Assembly (NCBI GenBank): GCA_905250115.1
Contig: CAJNOI010000212.1
Coordinates: 1 to 64,000, forward strand
Length of the DNA: 64,000 nt
Source of the DNA: Adineta steineri
Taxonomy: Eukaryota > Rotifera > Eurotatoria > Adinetida > Adinetidae
Direction: 5' to 3'
The notes beneath the pieces are model-generated. The model saw only the letters and a program-made list of their open reading frames with translations. It did no database searches and was not told the DNA's origin. This document shows, piece by piece, positions 23,231-33,800 of this stretch (positions are counted from its first letter, which is position 1; each line of letters opens with the position of its first letter). The translations under genes were made by a program, and so were the position numbers.

Positions 23231-24289
23231 ATCTATATTGATCAAATTATTGTTAATAAACATTTTTTTTCTAAAGAATAATTCACTCTCTTTTTTTTTG
23301 TATAAGTATAAAGATGTTTACTTCATACATCTAGAATGATTAGAATATATCAAATGAAGTAGATATTTTTATTCGATTGTTTTTGTTTTGAAAACAGTAT
23401 TTGTGCTATTTGTTTTGTTTTTTTTCCTGATGTTGATGTGTTGTTTTCTCCCTGAGTATGTCAGATAAAATATTGATTTGATTTTTTTTTAATTTTATGT
23501 TGTATTTCTTTGACTATTTAAGTCATTAAAAAGAATGATCAAAATATCCTTGAAGTTTATCTTTAATTTTTAAATATAACAACAATTTAGTAGTAGGAAA
23601 ATCATAGAGTCGGTTTCTTTTCTATCTAATACTAACTAATATTCTTTTAAAAATCTGTAAAAATGACTTATAAATACTGTTAGTAGGAGACTCAATCTGA
23701 GTATATCGAAATTTCGAACTGATAAAGCTAGCAATGTCATTCTCGAAATTTTGTTACCAATGTGGAAAACTATGACAACAAAACTAAAGAATGTAAATAC
23801 TGGATTTCATAGATTGTTAAATACGAATAATTGAAATTTTGATAACGAAAACGTCCGGAACCATTTTTTAGTTTGTCAATGAGTAGAGGCAAAAATATTT
23901 TTTCTACTTATTTTAAGTTGTTTTTTTTACTTTAGTCAGAAGTTTCATAAATCTTCTTTGAGAGTTGGTTGTCACATATCCGTAAAACAATTCATACTTT
24001 AAATATTGTGTAAATACAAGTAAAGAATTGTGTACCTTTCATTTCGTATATGTCAACAGATAAGAGAGTACGTACTTTTAGCGTAAATAGTTCGAGAATA
24101 TAACAAAAATAAATAAATAAACATATTCGGTTCATCTCGAAGGTCGTTCGTTATATTTAGAGTTAGTTTTTTTACATAGAATACAATCAGATACGATAAT
24201 AAATTATTAATTATATTTTTTTTTACAACGTATTGAAGATCTAACCTTAATACGAATAAACCTATCAGCTATTCTATACGTCTTACAAG
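23231..24289. other. Intergenic
   Basis: 1.06 kb between the PTP gene and the first hydrolase. AT-rich with T runs; nothing recognisable. Confidence 0.4.
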
Positions 24290-25675
24290 ATGCCAGTAGT
24301 TATCACAGAAAGAAATGTTTCGTGCATATGGGGTGGTACTTTGATTGGAATTTTACTTACGAATGATGCAATACCAACTGACAAAGTTAATGAAAAGACA
24401 ATAAAGATTATTGGTATTCATGGATGGCTTGATAATCTTAATTCATTATTACCAGTTGCGAAACAATTAATTGATCGTCATCCAAGTAAGACTAATTTTA
24501 TTAATTATATCGATAAGATAAATTTTCTTTTTATTTAATTCATAGACTATGAAATCTATTTGTATGATCGAGCGGGTCATGGATTTTCCAGTCATCTTCC
24601 TCAAGGTTTCAATTATTCAGCAATGCATAATTTACAAGATCTTCGTACTGTTATTCAAAGTTAGTTAAATTAATTTTCAACTTATTAAATCTATATATCA
24701 TTTTTTCATCAAGGTCTTCGTTGGAATAAAGAACAATTTTCTATTATTGGTCATAGTTATGGAGCAATGCTTGGAACTGTAGTATGTATTTCTCGAATTT
24801 ACTTTCGATGCATATACTCTATTTTGTTTTGTATATAGTATGCAGCAAGTTATTCAGATGAAGTACTTTGTCTTGTTGCTATTGATGCTTTACTTGGAGC
24901 TTCAATACCGGCAAGACTCTATTGGGAAAGTACTGGTTTTCAAATTGACAGTGTTTTAAAATATTTAAATCGTACGTCTAATTCTTATCATGAAGAATTA
25001 ACATTTGAAAAAGCAGTTGAATCGTTAGTAGGAAAATTATGATAGACTATAATTATATTTCTATATTCCAGGGCAAAAATAACTAGAGCTAATATTAGTG
25101 ATGAAGCTGCTCGATTGTTAACAGAACGATTAGTGCGTAAAGATACAAGTTGGTTTTAATTATCATTATTATTTTTCGATAAATTTTGTTTTATAGATAA
25201 TAAATACTATTTCACTCGTGATGAATCACTCAAACTAGTTTGTATAATAACAAATTCTATATGTAAATATCTTTGATTTGTTCGTAGATACCAGTTTTTC
25301 CATATACTAAAGCGATGTTTCAAAATATACTTGAAACTATGAAAGCATCTGTACTTTTTATTGGGTATGTACTGTTTACTTAATAATCATAAACATAATC
25401 TAGTCTATTTAAAGTGCTACTAAGCCTCAATGGCCTCATGCACATAGATCAGCGGAATTATTTAAAAAGAACTATCCAAAAGTAAGTAATTCATATCTAT
25501 ATATCTATATTTCATAGATAAAAGTATACATATTTAGTTTGAAATGACATTAATCGATGGACCACATCATCTCCATATGACCCATGTTAATGAAGTTACT
25601 CATCGAATTGAAGAATTTTTTGATAAATATCTTGAACAAACATCTCCATCCATAATAGAAAAGAGTAAACTATAA
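24290..25675 (+). CDS. SERHL-type alpha/beta hydrolase, tandem copy 1
   Basis: Serine hydrolase-like protein of the alpha/beta-hydrolase fold. Exons joined by short introns encode MPVVITERNVSCIWGGTLIG, IIGIHGWLDNLNSLLPVA (oxyanion HGW motif), YEIYLYDRAGHGFSSHLP and the nucleophile elbow IIGHSYGAMLG with Ser. The cap region follows (DALLGASIPARLYWESTGF ... ISDEAARLLTERLV), then ASVLFIGATKPQWP and DGPHHLHMTHVNEV with the catalytic His. The protein is about 310 residues with the full triad region present. Substrate is unknown; human SERHL2 is poorly characterised. It is the first of at least four tandem copies and the one with no obvious defects. Confidence 0.9.
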
Positions 25676-26079
25676 TTTTTTTATACAATTTGTTTTGATA
25701 CACAATAAATGATTTTATGATTAAATCGTTTTCTCGAAATAATATATATTTTCAAATGTTGCTGAATATTTGAGTTTATCATATAGATATGATCACATCT
25801 TCGTAGAATTTATTGAATCTTTAATGATTTTGCTATAAATTACCTTTTCATTATTTCAAAAACAAATAAAGTATTACTTCTTGAGTTCTTGAGGATGGGA
25901 GTAGGTGGGTGGATGTAGTTATGAATATTTCTTATTCATATATACATCTACACCAACATCCACATCCTAGTCAAAGACCTTCCATTCTCACCCTTGACGG
26001 GCAGACTGTAAATATTTTAATGTAACATTATTGAATGAATTAAGAATTGTTATATATTCATTTTTAGATAAACTGATAG
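25676..26079. other. Intergenic between hydrolase copies 1 and 2
   Basis: Contains a fold-back at 25892-25969 (separate entry). Otherwise AT-rich 3' and 5' flanks. Confidence 0.4.
25892..25969. repeat. GGATG-rich imperfect hairpin
   Basis: Left arm AGGATGGGAGTAGGTGGGTG and onward to TATGAATA; right arm TATTCATATATACATCTACA through CACATCCT. The arms are imperfect inverted repeats around a five-base loop. G-rich/C-rich arm bias resembles the block in the PTP intron at 22110-22390 and the one at 47066-47150. Confidence 0.7.
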
Positions 26080-28187
26080 ATGATAACAAAATTAAATATT
26101 CCATGTCAATGGGGTGGTCATTTAGCTGGAGTTTTACTAAAAAACCAAGGTACAATAGCATCAGGGAAAACAACAAAGAAATTTATTGGTATTCATGGTT
26201 GGGCGGATAATCTTAATTCATTACTACCACTAGCAGAAAAAATGCTAGATCGTCATCCAGGTAAATCTTTATATAGTTCAGCTAAAGTAATAATTTCGTT
26301 ATTTTCTTATAGATTATGAAATTTATTTATACGATCAACCTGGTCATGGATTTTCTGATCATCTTCCTAAAGGTATTGAATATTCATATGGTGAGAATCT
26401 ACGAAATTTACGTACTGTTATTCAAAGTTAGTTTTCTTTTGGTTAATTATGATTTATAATAATTTCTGTTACTTTTTATTACAGCTCTTGCTTGGAATAA
26501 AGAAACGTTTTCCATTGTTGGTCATTGTCATGGAGCACATGTAGCATTAGCAGTAAATTTTGATGTTCAACGTATTATTTGCTGATATATACTTATATTG
26601 TTATAGTATGCAGCAGCGTATCCAGAAGAAATTTCATGTCTTGTTGCTCTTGATGCCCTTATTGGTAGCGAAAAGTCAACAAATTCTTTTTGGAAAACTG
26701 TTGCTTCTCGTATTGACAAGAATATAGAGCACTATAATCAACCATCGAAAATACATAAAAAGGAATTAACATATGAAAACGCTATTGAAATGTAAGTAGA
26801 AAATAATAAAATAATAAAATTTAGTTTATTTTTTTCTGTATTGAAGAATAAAAAGTACTAGAAATGGTATTGATGACAAATCAGCGGCATTACTTGTCGA
26901 ACGATCAGTTCAACGAGATAAACGTTAGTGTTATACCTATACAAAATTTCTTCCTAGTTCAACTGTTTGATGATATTTTTATAGACAATCAATTATATTT
27001 TACACCAGATGAAGTATTACGAAATGTTAGTAACATTGATAAGTATATGACCTCGTAGCAATACTTTGTAAAAATATAAAATTACTTATGCCTATATGAA
27101 ACATCTATGTTGACTAAGATTTAAACCTTTTTACTGGAAACTTATTGAAAAACTGAAGGACATACTCTTTCTTCAATATCTTCTCTTATAGGTTTAGTAA
27201 AAACATAGTACTGGATCGATAAAAATAATACACAATATACATTTTCTGAGGAAAAATCAGGTTGAGTATAATAAATTGCGTTTAATTTGCTTGTCTTTTA
27301 CTTTACCCTATTAAAAAACTAAATATCCCAAGAGTTGCAGCATGAAAAACTATACGATTCATATTAGACTACATAGTTTATAGCTGCATTTTGATTTCCA
27401 ACGTAAGGAAAAATTTGATCTATCAAATTTCGATCGTGCGTAAATAATACATTCTTTCTTTTTTCTTGTTTGTTTAATTTGTACCTTATTAATTGCAGAC
27501 ATTTTCACGTAGTTTCTTGTAATGTATTTTATTTTTAGATCAAATACATTACGTAATAAGGAGAGAAAGAATGAATTAGCCTTCTAGCAAAAAAACTATA
27601 TTATTTGTGTGCAATCGAAATTTAATAGATCAAATTCACGCTGCATCTTTTGGGATATATATATAAGTATCACTATCAGTCACGAAAATTATTACATTTA
27701 TCTGACATCATACCTTTCAAAAACAAACGACCTTCCTAAGAGAAATATTTGTTTTTCTCCGAAAAATAAAGGACGACTATGAAGCCAGATAAATACTGAC
27801 ATTAAATGTCAATTCTTTTTCTATAGTTAATTATTATGCCGATTAGTAAAAGTATGGCTGAAGAAGCAGTTGAACAAATTCAAGCATCACTTCTTTACAT
27901 TGGGTACAAAAATTTATCTACATCTAATGTATAGTATCTAATAATCTCATGTTTTTTCAGAACAACCAAACCTCAATGGCCTTCGCATAGAAATTTATTC
28001 CAATTACTCAAGCAGCATAATCCAAATGTTAGTCATTGATATATCACTGTAATTAATTAGTCAATCTACTTTTATTTTATTCTAGTTTGAAATGATGGAA
28101 ATGGATGGATGTCATCACTTTCATATGACACATGTTGACAGTGTTTTCAATCGAATAGAGCAATATTTTAATAAACATCTCATATAA
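26080..28187 (+). CDS. SERHL-type alpha/beta hydrolase, tandem copy 2 (nucleophile Ser replaced by Cys)
   Basis: Same exon plan as copy 1: MITKLNIPCQWGGHLAGVLL, FIGIHGWADNLNSLLPLA, YEIYLYDQPGHGFSDHLP. The nucleophile elbow reads IVGHCHGAHVALA, so the expected G-x-S-x-G is G-H-C-H-G. Later exons (YAAAYPEEISCLVALDAL ..., ALLVERSVQRD, DNQLYFTPDEVLRN) are followed by a long intron (about 27026-27834). The last exons read MPISKSMAEEAVEQIQASLL, TTKPQWPSHRN and CHHFHMTHVD, so the catalytic His region is kept. The reading frame stays open across all exons with GT-AG borders, so this is probably expressed and not a simple pseudogene. Cys nucleophiles occur in some alpha/beta hydrolases (dienelactone hydrolase type), but loss of activity is as likely. 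The long intron contains a 336-bp MITE. Confidence 0.82.
27323..27658. mobile_element. MITE with 24-bp inverted ends, 336 bp
   Basis: Left end ATATCCCAAGAGTTGCAGC, right end complement ATATCCCAAAAGATGCAGC; the two 24-bp ends match at about 21 positions. Inside both ends is a second inverted block, AATTTGATCTAT(C/T)AAATTTCG, directly next to the right end and about 60 bp inward on the left. There is no ORF. A target duplication is not certain because the flanks are TA-rich; a TA duplication (mariner type) is possible. It lies in the long intron of hydrolase copy 2. Confidence 0.7.
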
Positions 28188-28328
28188 TAATTTGTTTTCT
28201 ACTTTAATAAAGATAACGAAACTTTTATATTTTTAGTCTTGATTGTTTTGTTTTCTTTCAGATTAAACTAACCATATACGATTTTGTACTTGAAATTATT
28301 TCTTGTTATCATATTGTAGAGAATATCA

Positions 28329-29701
28329 ATGATTATAACAAAATTTGATGTTCAATGTATATGGGGTGGTACTTTAGTTGGAGTTTTATTGAAGAATGAT
28401 GCTACAGCAACTGCAGATTATGGCAAAAAGACAATAAAGATTATTGGTATTCACGGATGGCTTGATAATCTTAATTCATTATTACCACTTGCAACACAAT
28501 TGATTGAGCGTCATCCAAGTAAGACTAATTTTATTAGATGTACCAATAAAATAAACTTTTTATTTCATAGATTATGAAATCTATTTGTATGATCGAGCTG
28601 GCCATGGATTTTCTAGTCATATTCCTAAAGGTTTCGAATATTCCGGTACACATAATACGCAAGACCTTCGTACTGTTATTCTAAGTTAGTTGAGTTTTGA
28701 CTCTAATTATTTAAGTTTAATATTGTATTCTCATCAAGGTCTTGGCTGGAACAAAGAAAAGTTTGCTATTATTGGTCACAGTTATGGAGCATCACTTGGA
28801 ATAGTGGTAGGTTTCTTTTTTGCAAACTCATATTTAGATGTAATCGATTTTATATTATATTTAGTATGCATCAACCTATCCAGATGAAGTAATTTGTGAT
28901 GTTGCTATTGATGCAGTACCAAGATCAGAATGTTCATCAGAAAATTATTCTCAAATCTATGCTTCTCGTATTGATGACAGTTTAGCATTTCATAGTAAAC
29001 CAGCTAGAACATTTGAAGCTGATTTAACATTTGATAAAGCATTAGAGTTGTAAGTAGGAAAATGATAAAATGTCATCATTTAACCGACACAGTTTTTAGA
29101 ACAAAAATAACAAGAACTGGTATAAGTGATGAAGCTGCTCGACTATTAACCGAACGATTGGTTCGTCGAGATACAAGTATGTTTTTATGGATGAAATGAT
29201 TTGTCTATCAAATTATATTTAGATAACAAATTGCATTTTACTCGCGATGACAAATTGAAACTAGTAAGTATAATATGAGAAGAAGGTTATTGATAGATGT
29301 GACATAACTGAATGCAATTTTACAATTTACTGTAATCTGCTTGGTCATCATTATTAGAATATTCTGTTTTGTATTATTACCAAGAGATACTGAAATTGTA
29401 TGCATTATCCTATTTCTATTTTTTTCTATAGTTTTGAATCAATATAATAATGACATTTCACCTGTTATCTAGAAAGAATATATTGTTTTGAAAGTGAAGT
29501 ATTAGTCTATTCTAAATGTAGCACTACATCTAAATAGTGAAACAGCATTCAGTTATGTCAAAATTTGAATTGAACATGTTAATATTTTCTTTTAATATGT
29601 AGGAAGCGCTTGTTCCTCTCTCTGAAGAACAAATTAAAGTAGTAATTCAGAGTCTGAAAGCACCTATACTTTTTATTCGGTATGTACTGTTTACTTAATA
29701 A
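28329..29701 (+). CDS. SERHL-type alpha/beta hydrolase, tandem copy 3, truncated by assembly gap
   Basis: Exons encode MIITKFDVQCIWGGTLVGVL, IIGIHGWLDNLNSLLPLA, YEIYLYDRAGHGFSSHIP and IIGHSYGASLGIV with the Ser nucleophile. The cap region follows (SRIDDSLAFHSKPARTFEAD ... ISDEAARLLTERLV), then NKLHFTRDDKLKL and EALVPLSEEQIKVVIQSLKA. The frame is open up to PILFIR, where the intron runs into the 100-N gap at 29702. The intron sequence just before the gap (TATGTACTGTTTACTTAATA) is identical to the same intron in copy 1 at about 25365, which points to recent duplication or conversion. The last two exons are not in the assembly. One intron is lengthened by a 261-bp MITE. Confidence 0.85.
29300..29560. 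mobile_element. MITE with perfect 16-bp inverted ends, 261 bp
   Basis: Left end TGACATAACTGAATGC at 29300-29315; its exact complement GCATTCAGTTATGTCA is at 29545-29560. Similarity continues weakly inward. Non-coding. It lies within an intron of hydrolase copy 3 that is only about 50-60 nt long in the sister copies, so the insertion is clear by comparison. I could not define a target duplication. Confidence 0.75.
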
Positions 29702-29801
29702 NNNNNNNNNNNNNNNNNNNNNNNNNNNNNNNNNNNNNNNNNNNNNNNNNNNNNNNNNNNNNNNNNNNNNNNNNNNNNNNNNNNNNNNNNNNNNNNNNNN
29801 N
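29702..29801. other. Assembly gap, 100 N
   Basis: Exactly 100 N, the usual placeholder for unknown length. The sequence on the right restarts at an exon that copy 3 already has on the left, so at least the 5' part of another hydrolase copy is missing. Confidence 0.98.
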
Positions 29802-29820
29802 CAATAAAATTATATTGTAG

Positions 29821-30272
29821 ATAATAAATTACATTTTACTCGTGATGAAGCATTGAAAATAGTAAGTATAATACATGTGTTATATATAATACTGAAGTTT
29901 TTATACTTTCGTAGTTACCGCTTATTCCATTTACTAATAACATGTTTGAAAACATGCTCGAACGTATGAAAGCATCTATTCTTTTTATTGGGTAAGTACA
30001 TCTACACAGTAATGATAAAGATGATTTATTTTATATATAAAGAGCTACTAAACCTCAATGGCCTACACCTCAGAAATCAATTGATTTACTTAAAGAACAA
30101 AATCCAAACGTAAATAACTTCTAATCAACAACTTAGTTTGTAAAAAAAAGAGTTGTATTTTTATTTCTAGTTTGAAATGGTATTGATTGATGGTCCACAT
30201 CATCTTCATATGACACATACTAATGAAGTTCTTGTACCTATTGAAAAACATTTTAACAAATACTTAAAATAA
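29821..30272 (+). CDS. SERHL-type alpha/beta hydrolase, tandem copy 4, 3' end only
   Basis: After the gap an exon starts DNKLHFTRDEALKI, the paralogue of NKLHFTRDDKLKL in copy 3. It is followed by exons LPLIPFTNNMFENMLERMKA-SILFIG, ATKPQWPTPQKSIDLL and FEMVLIDGPHHLHMTHTNEV with the catalytic His, then a stop at 30272. Splice sites are canonical. Because copy 3 already contains the DDKLKL exon and the next one before the gap, this fragment must belong to a different copy. Its nucleophile region is inside the gap, so activity cannot be judged. Confidence 0.85.
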
Positions 30273-30812
30273 CCTTCTAAATCAATGCTAAGTAACAGTA
30301 AAATGTTACTCTTTTCAACATAATCTATTTCAGTAAAGTATTTATTTTAAAACTAAAGGTTATTTTTAAATAAAGATTATTTCTAACATATAATAATAAA
30401 AACTATCTTAATCTTTAAATAATTACTATATAAAAAAAAACAAGTATGACATCTACAATAAAATTCATTTGTCATATCAGAAATACAATTTTCAATATGC
30501 TCATATATCAATATCGATCTTTCCTCTTACCATACGTTCATTTATTCTCTCACCTGTCATCCAATGAATACCATATGGACATCCACCTGTGTTTCTAATG
30601 CATATCCTTTACTTTTCTTTTATGCATAGTCCTTCCAACTATCCATCTGTCATTACTCATAGGGAAATTTCTTTTTATCATTCATTGTCATCTTAGTTAC
30701 ATATTTTTTTAATATCAAATAGTAATCATTTCGTTTTTCGCCTTTTTTTTTATCTGTTTCTACGCAACTTTTTTTTTCTTCTTCTACTACTCATTTAACT
30801 AATATTGCACCT
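30273..30812. other. Intergenic
   Basis: 540 bp between the hydrolase array and Bicaudal-D. Pyrimidine-rich stretch (30730-30790) just before the BICD start, probably its 5' region. Nothing else seen. Confidence 0.4.
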
Positions 30813-33800
30813 ATGACATCGTCGGATGATGAAGATCCTCATGTACAAATAGCTAAATTACGATCAGCTAATAAACAAGCAGCTGAATATGGTTTAGCAT
30901 TACTTAATGAAAAAAGTGTCTTAGAAGGTCAACATGAAGAATTAGAAAATGAACATGAACTACTTAAATTAGAATTAGAGCAATTAAAGACACAATTAAA
31001 AACACTTCAAGCTACTCAGCGTGAAGAAACATTAAAAGGTGAATCAAATGAAGAAACATTATTAAATGAAAAACAATCACGTGAAGAATATTTATTGAAG
31101 GAGATTACACGTAATGAGCATGAATTACGCTTATTAAAACAAGACAATGAACGTCTATATAATGAAAATGAAAAAATTCTTCATAAATCTCAAGAATTAA
31201 CTGAACAAATTCAAGAATTTGATGAATTAAAAGTTAAATTAAAATATGATTTGAAAGAAAGTAAAGGACAAGAACAAAGACTTAGTGATGCCAATGCTGA
31301 ATTGGAAGAAGATAATGTTGCATTACAACAACAAGTACAAAGGTTAAGAGATAATCTTATTGATTATGATGGATTAAAAGTTGAAAATAATCGATTACAA
31401 GAAAATGTAAGTTAAAATTATCTAGTAATCAACAAAGAATTTCTTTGTTTTTACCATAGATTGATGATTTACATCGAATGATGAAAGAACTTGAATCTTT
31501 AAAAGCAATAGCCGAATCTCAACTTATTGAATTACATAATAATCTTCGTGATGAACGAGAACAAAAACATATCTATAAGCAACAATTAGATCATCGTGTT
31601 CAACAAGTAGATTTTCAAATGATTGAAATTTCCTTTATACATATTTTTTTCTTTCTAGGATTCTCTTCGTAATTTAGATTCTATACGTATGACATTAAAT
31701 GGTACACATACAAATTCTGATAATGATTATTTAAATAATTGTAACGATGATGATATAGAAGATGATTATACAAATCGTATAACATCTACAAATCATTATA
31801 GTGACATGTTAGAAGGTGATCAACATGATCAACAACCAATTGGTAATTTATTTAGGTAAAATGAAACCAAAATTTCGCTTTTTTTTTCTAAACTTTTTTT
31901 TCCTTCTAGTGAAATTCATGGCAATGAAATTCGTAAATTAGAAGTTGAATGTTTACAATTATCTCAAATAAAATCTTCACTCGATAATCAATTATTAACA
32001 ATTAATGAAAAAACAAATATTCTCTCGCATAAAATTCAACATATTATGGAAATGATATTTCCAAATAATCATTCAATCATAAATACACCGAATACTGATA
32101 ATACAACGAATCTTTTAATAAATTCACTTGAACTAGTTGAACAAATTGATCGTATTATTAATAAAAATCTTCATTTGTTTAATGGTGATCAAGATTTATT
32201 AAAAAAGAAAACGGAAGAGCAAGATAATATTATATTTAAATTAAAACAAGATCTTAACGTTATGATGAAACAATGTAATGATACACAAACAATATTTACA
32301 AAAACTCATGATAATCTAGTAAAACGAAATATTAAAAATTTATATTCTTCTTTAATATTTTCTTTTTTTCCAGATTAATTTAAGTGAAGAAATAGAAAAT
32401 AATTATTCCTATATGTTTACTTCAATAGGTTTATCTATTCCATCAAATGAAATACAAATAAAAAAACGACAATTAACAAATACAAATAATAAAATAATTG
32501 ATCCAACAATGAATGAATTAGTTTTAGATATTATTCAAGAACAAGTTAAACAATTTAAACAATCATTTGATAAAGTCTTAGATAATGTTAAACAAAAAGA
32601 ACCATTATTAACAAATGAAATTATATTAAATGATGATTTATCTAATGATACAAAAGAATTACAAGATCAAGTAAGTTAGAAAATTCATTTTGTTTTCTTC
32701 CTCTTCATACGAAATTAATATTCTATGAAATCAATGAAATGAATAATCGTAAAAAATTATAATGTCTCTGATGAATAAATGACAAATCATTGAGTTTGAA
32801 ATAATTGATTCGTATATTTTATAGTTAATAAACAAATCCTTGAGACAGTCGTTGTACTATCAGTTAGATCAGTGTATAGTTTGTATCAATATTAAATTGC
32901 TGTATAAAACAAGAAACAAGTTTCAGTAATTTCGAGAAGGCAGATAGATATATAAATCGATATCAAAAGCAATTGTGACTTCATAGTTTTAATTAATATG
33001 AACAAACAGGATATCCATTACTAACGGCGGCGCCAGCAATGTAGACTAGGGTGGACTGAGCCCACTCTTGGCGCCGCCAGTATCCATTATTCTTTCGAAT
33101 TACTAAGCTAGACATTGATCGAATCCAGATTTCAAAATATTGCAACTCATATTCTTTAATTATTGTTGAGGATTGATCCAGAAATGTATTGAATATTCGG
33201 ATCATTGATATAAATTAGTGAAAAAAATAAAAAGGTTTATATAGGTATAGTGGTTATCAAATTGTCTTGAGAAAATGTAATTTAACGAGTCCGAAGATTT
33301 TGAAATCGATGAATTTTACAATTGAAAGCAATATTTTCGAGCATCAAGGATTTTACTAGAATTTCAGTGCTATGTATATAAAAGTATGTTCTAATTATTT
33401 CTTATACAATGTTAACGGTAGTTATATAGCAATCAAATTATGATTGACTTTAAATCAGACATTAAAAATTGTAATTCTCTTTCTCGTAGAGAAGAGTCCA
33501 GTAAACATAAATTGTTTGATTGCTTGTCTGCCCACAAGGTCAAAAAAACATCAAAAATGGACTTTCTAGAAAAGACATTTCTCGAAGTATTTCGATGCGG
33601 AGACTTCGAATCCGAGGTTTGTTGAGTGCCCATGTGGAGAGGGGGGCAAAGGTGAAAAAACATCGAAAATCAATTTTCACGATTTTTATTTGTTTTTGCG
33701 ATAAATGTGAAGAAAATGTATTTCTACGAGAGAGGGCTAAGCGAATGCTCGCACGGGCGTTGCTTGTTAATTAATCTTCTATATTTAATGAAATACGCCA

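Noticed and set aside
33440..33774. Small open frames in the BICD intron
   Set aside because: They are part of the dispersed repeat; equivalent frames in the 45460-45957 copy differ and are broken.
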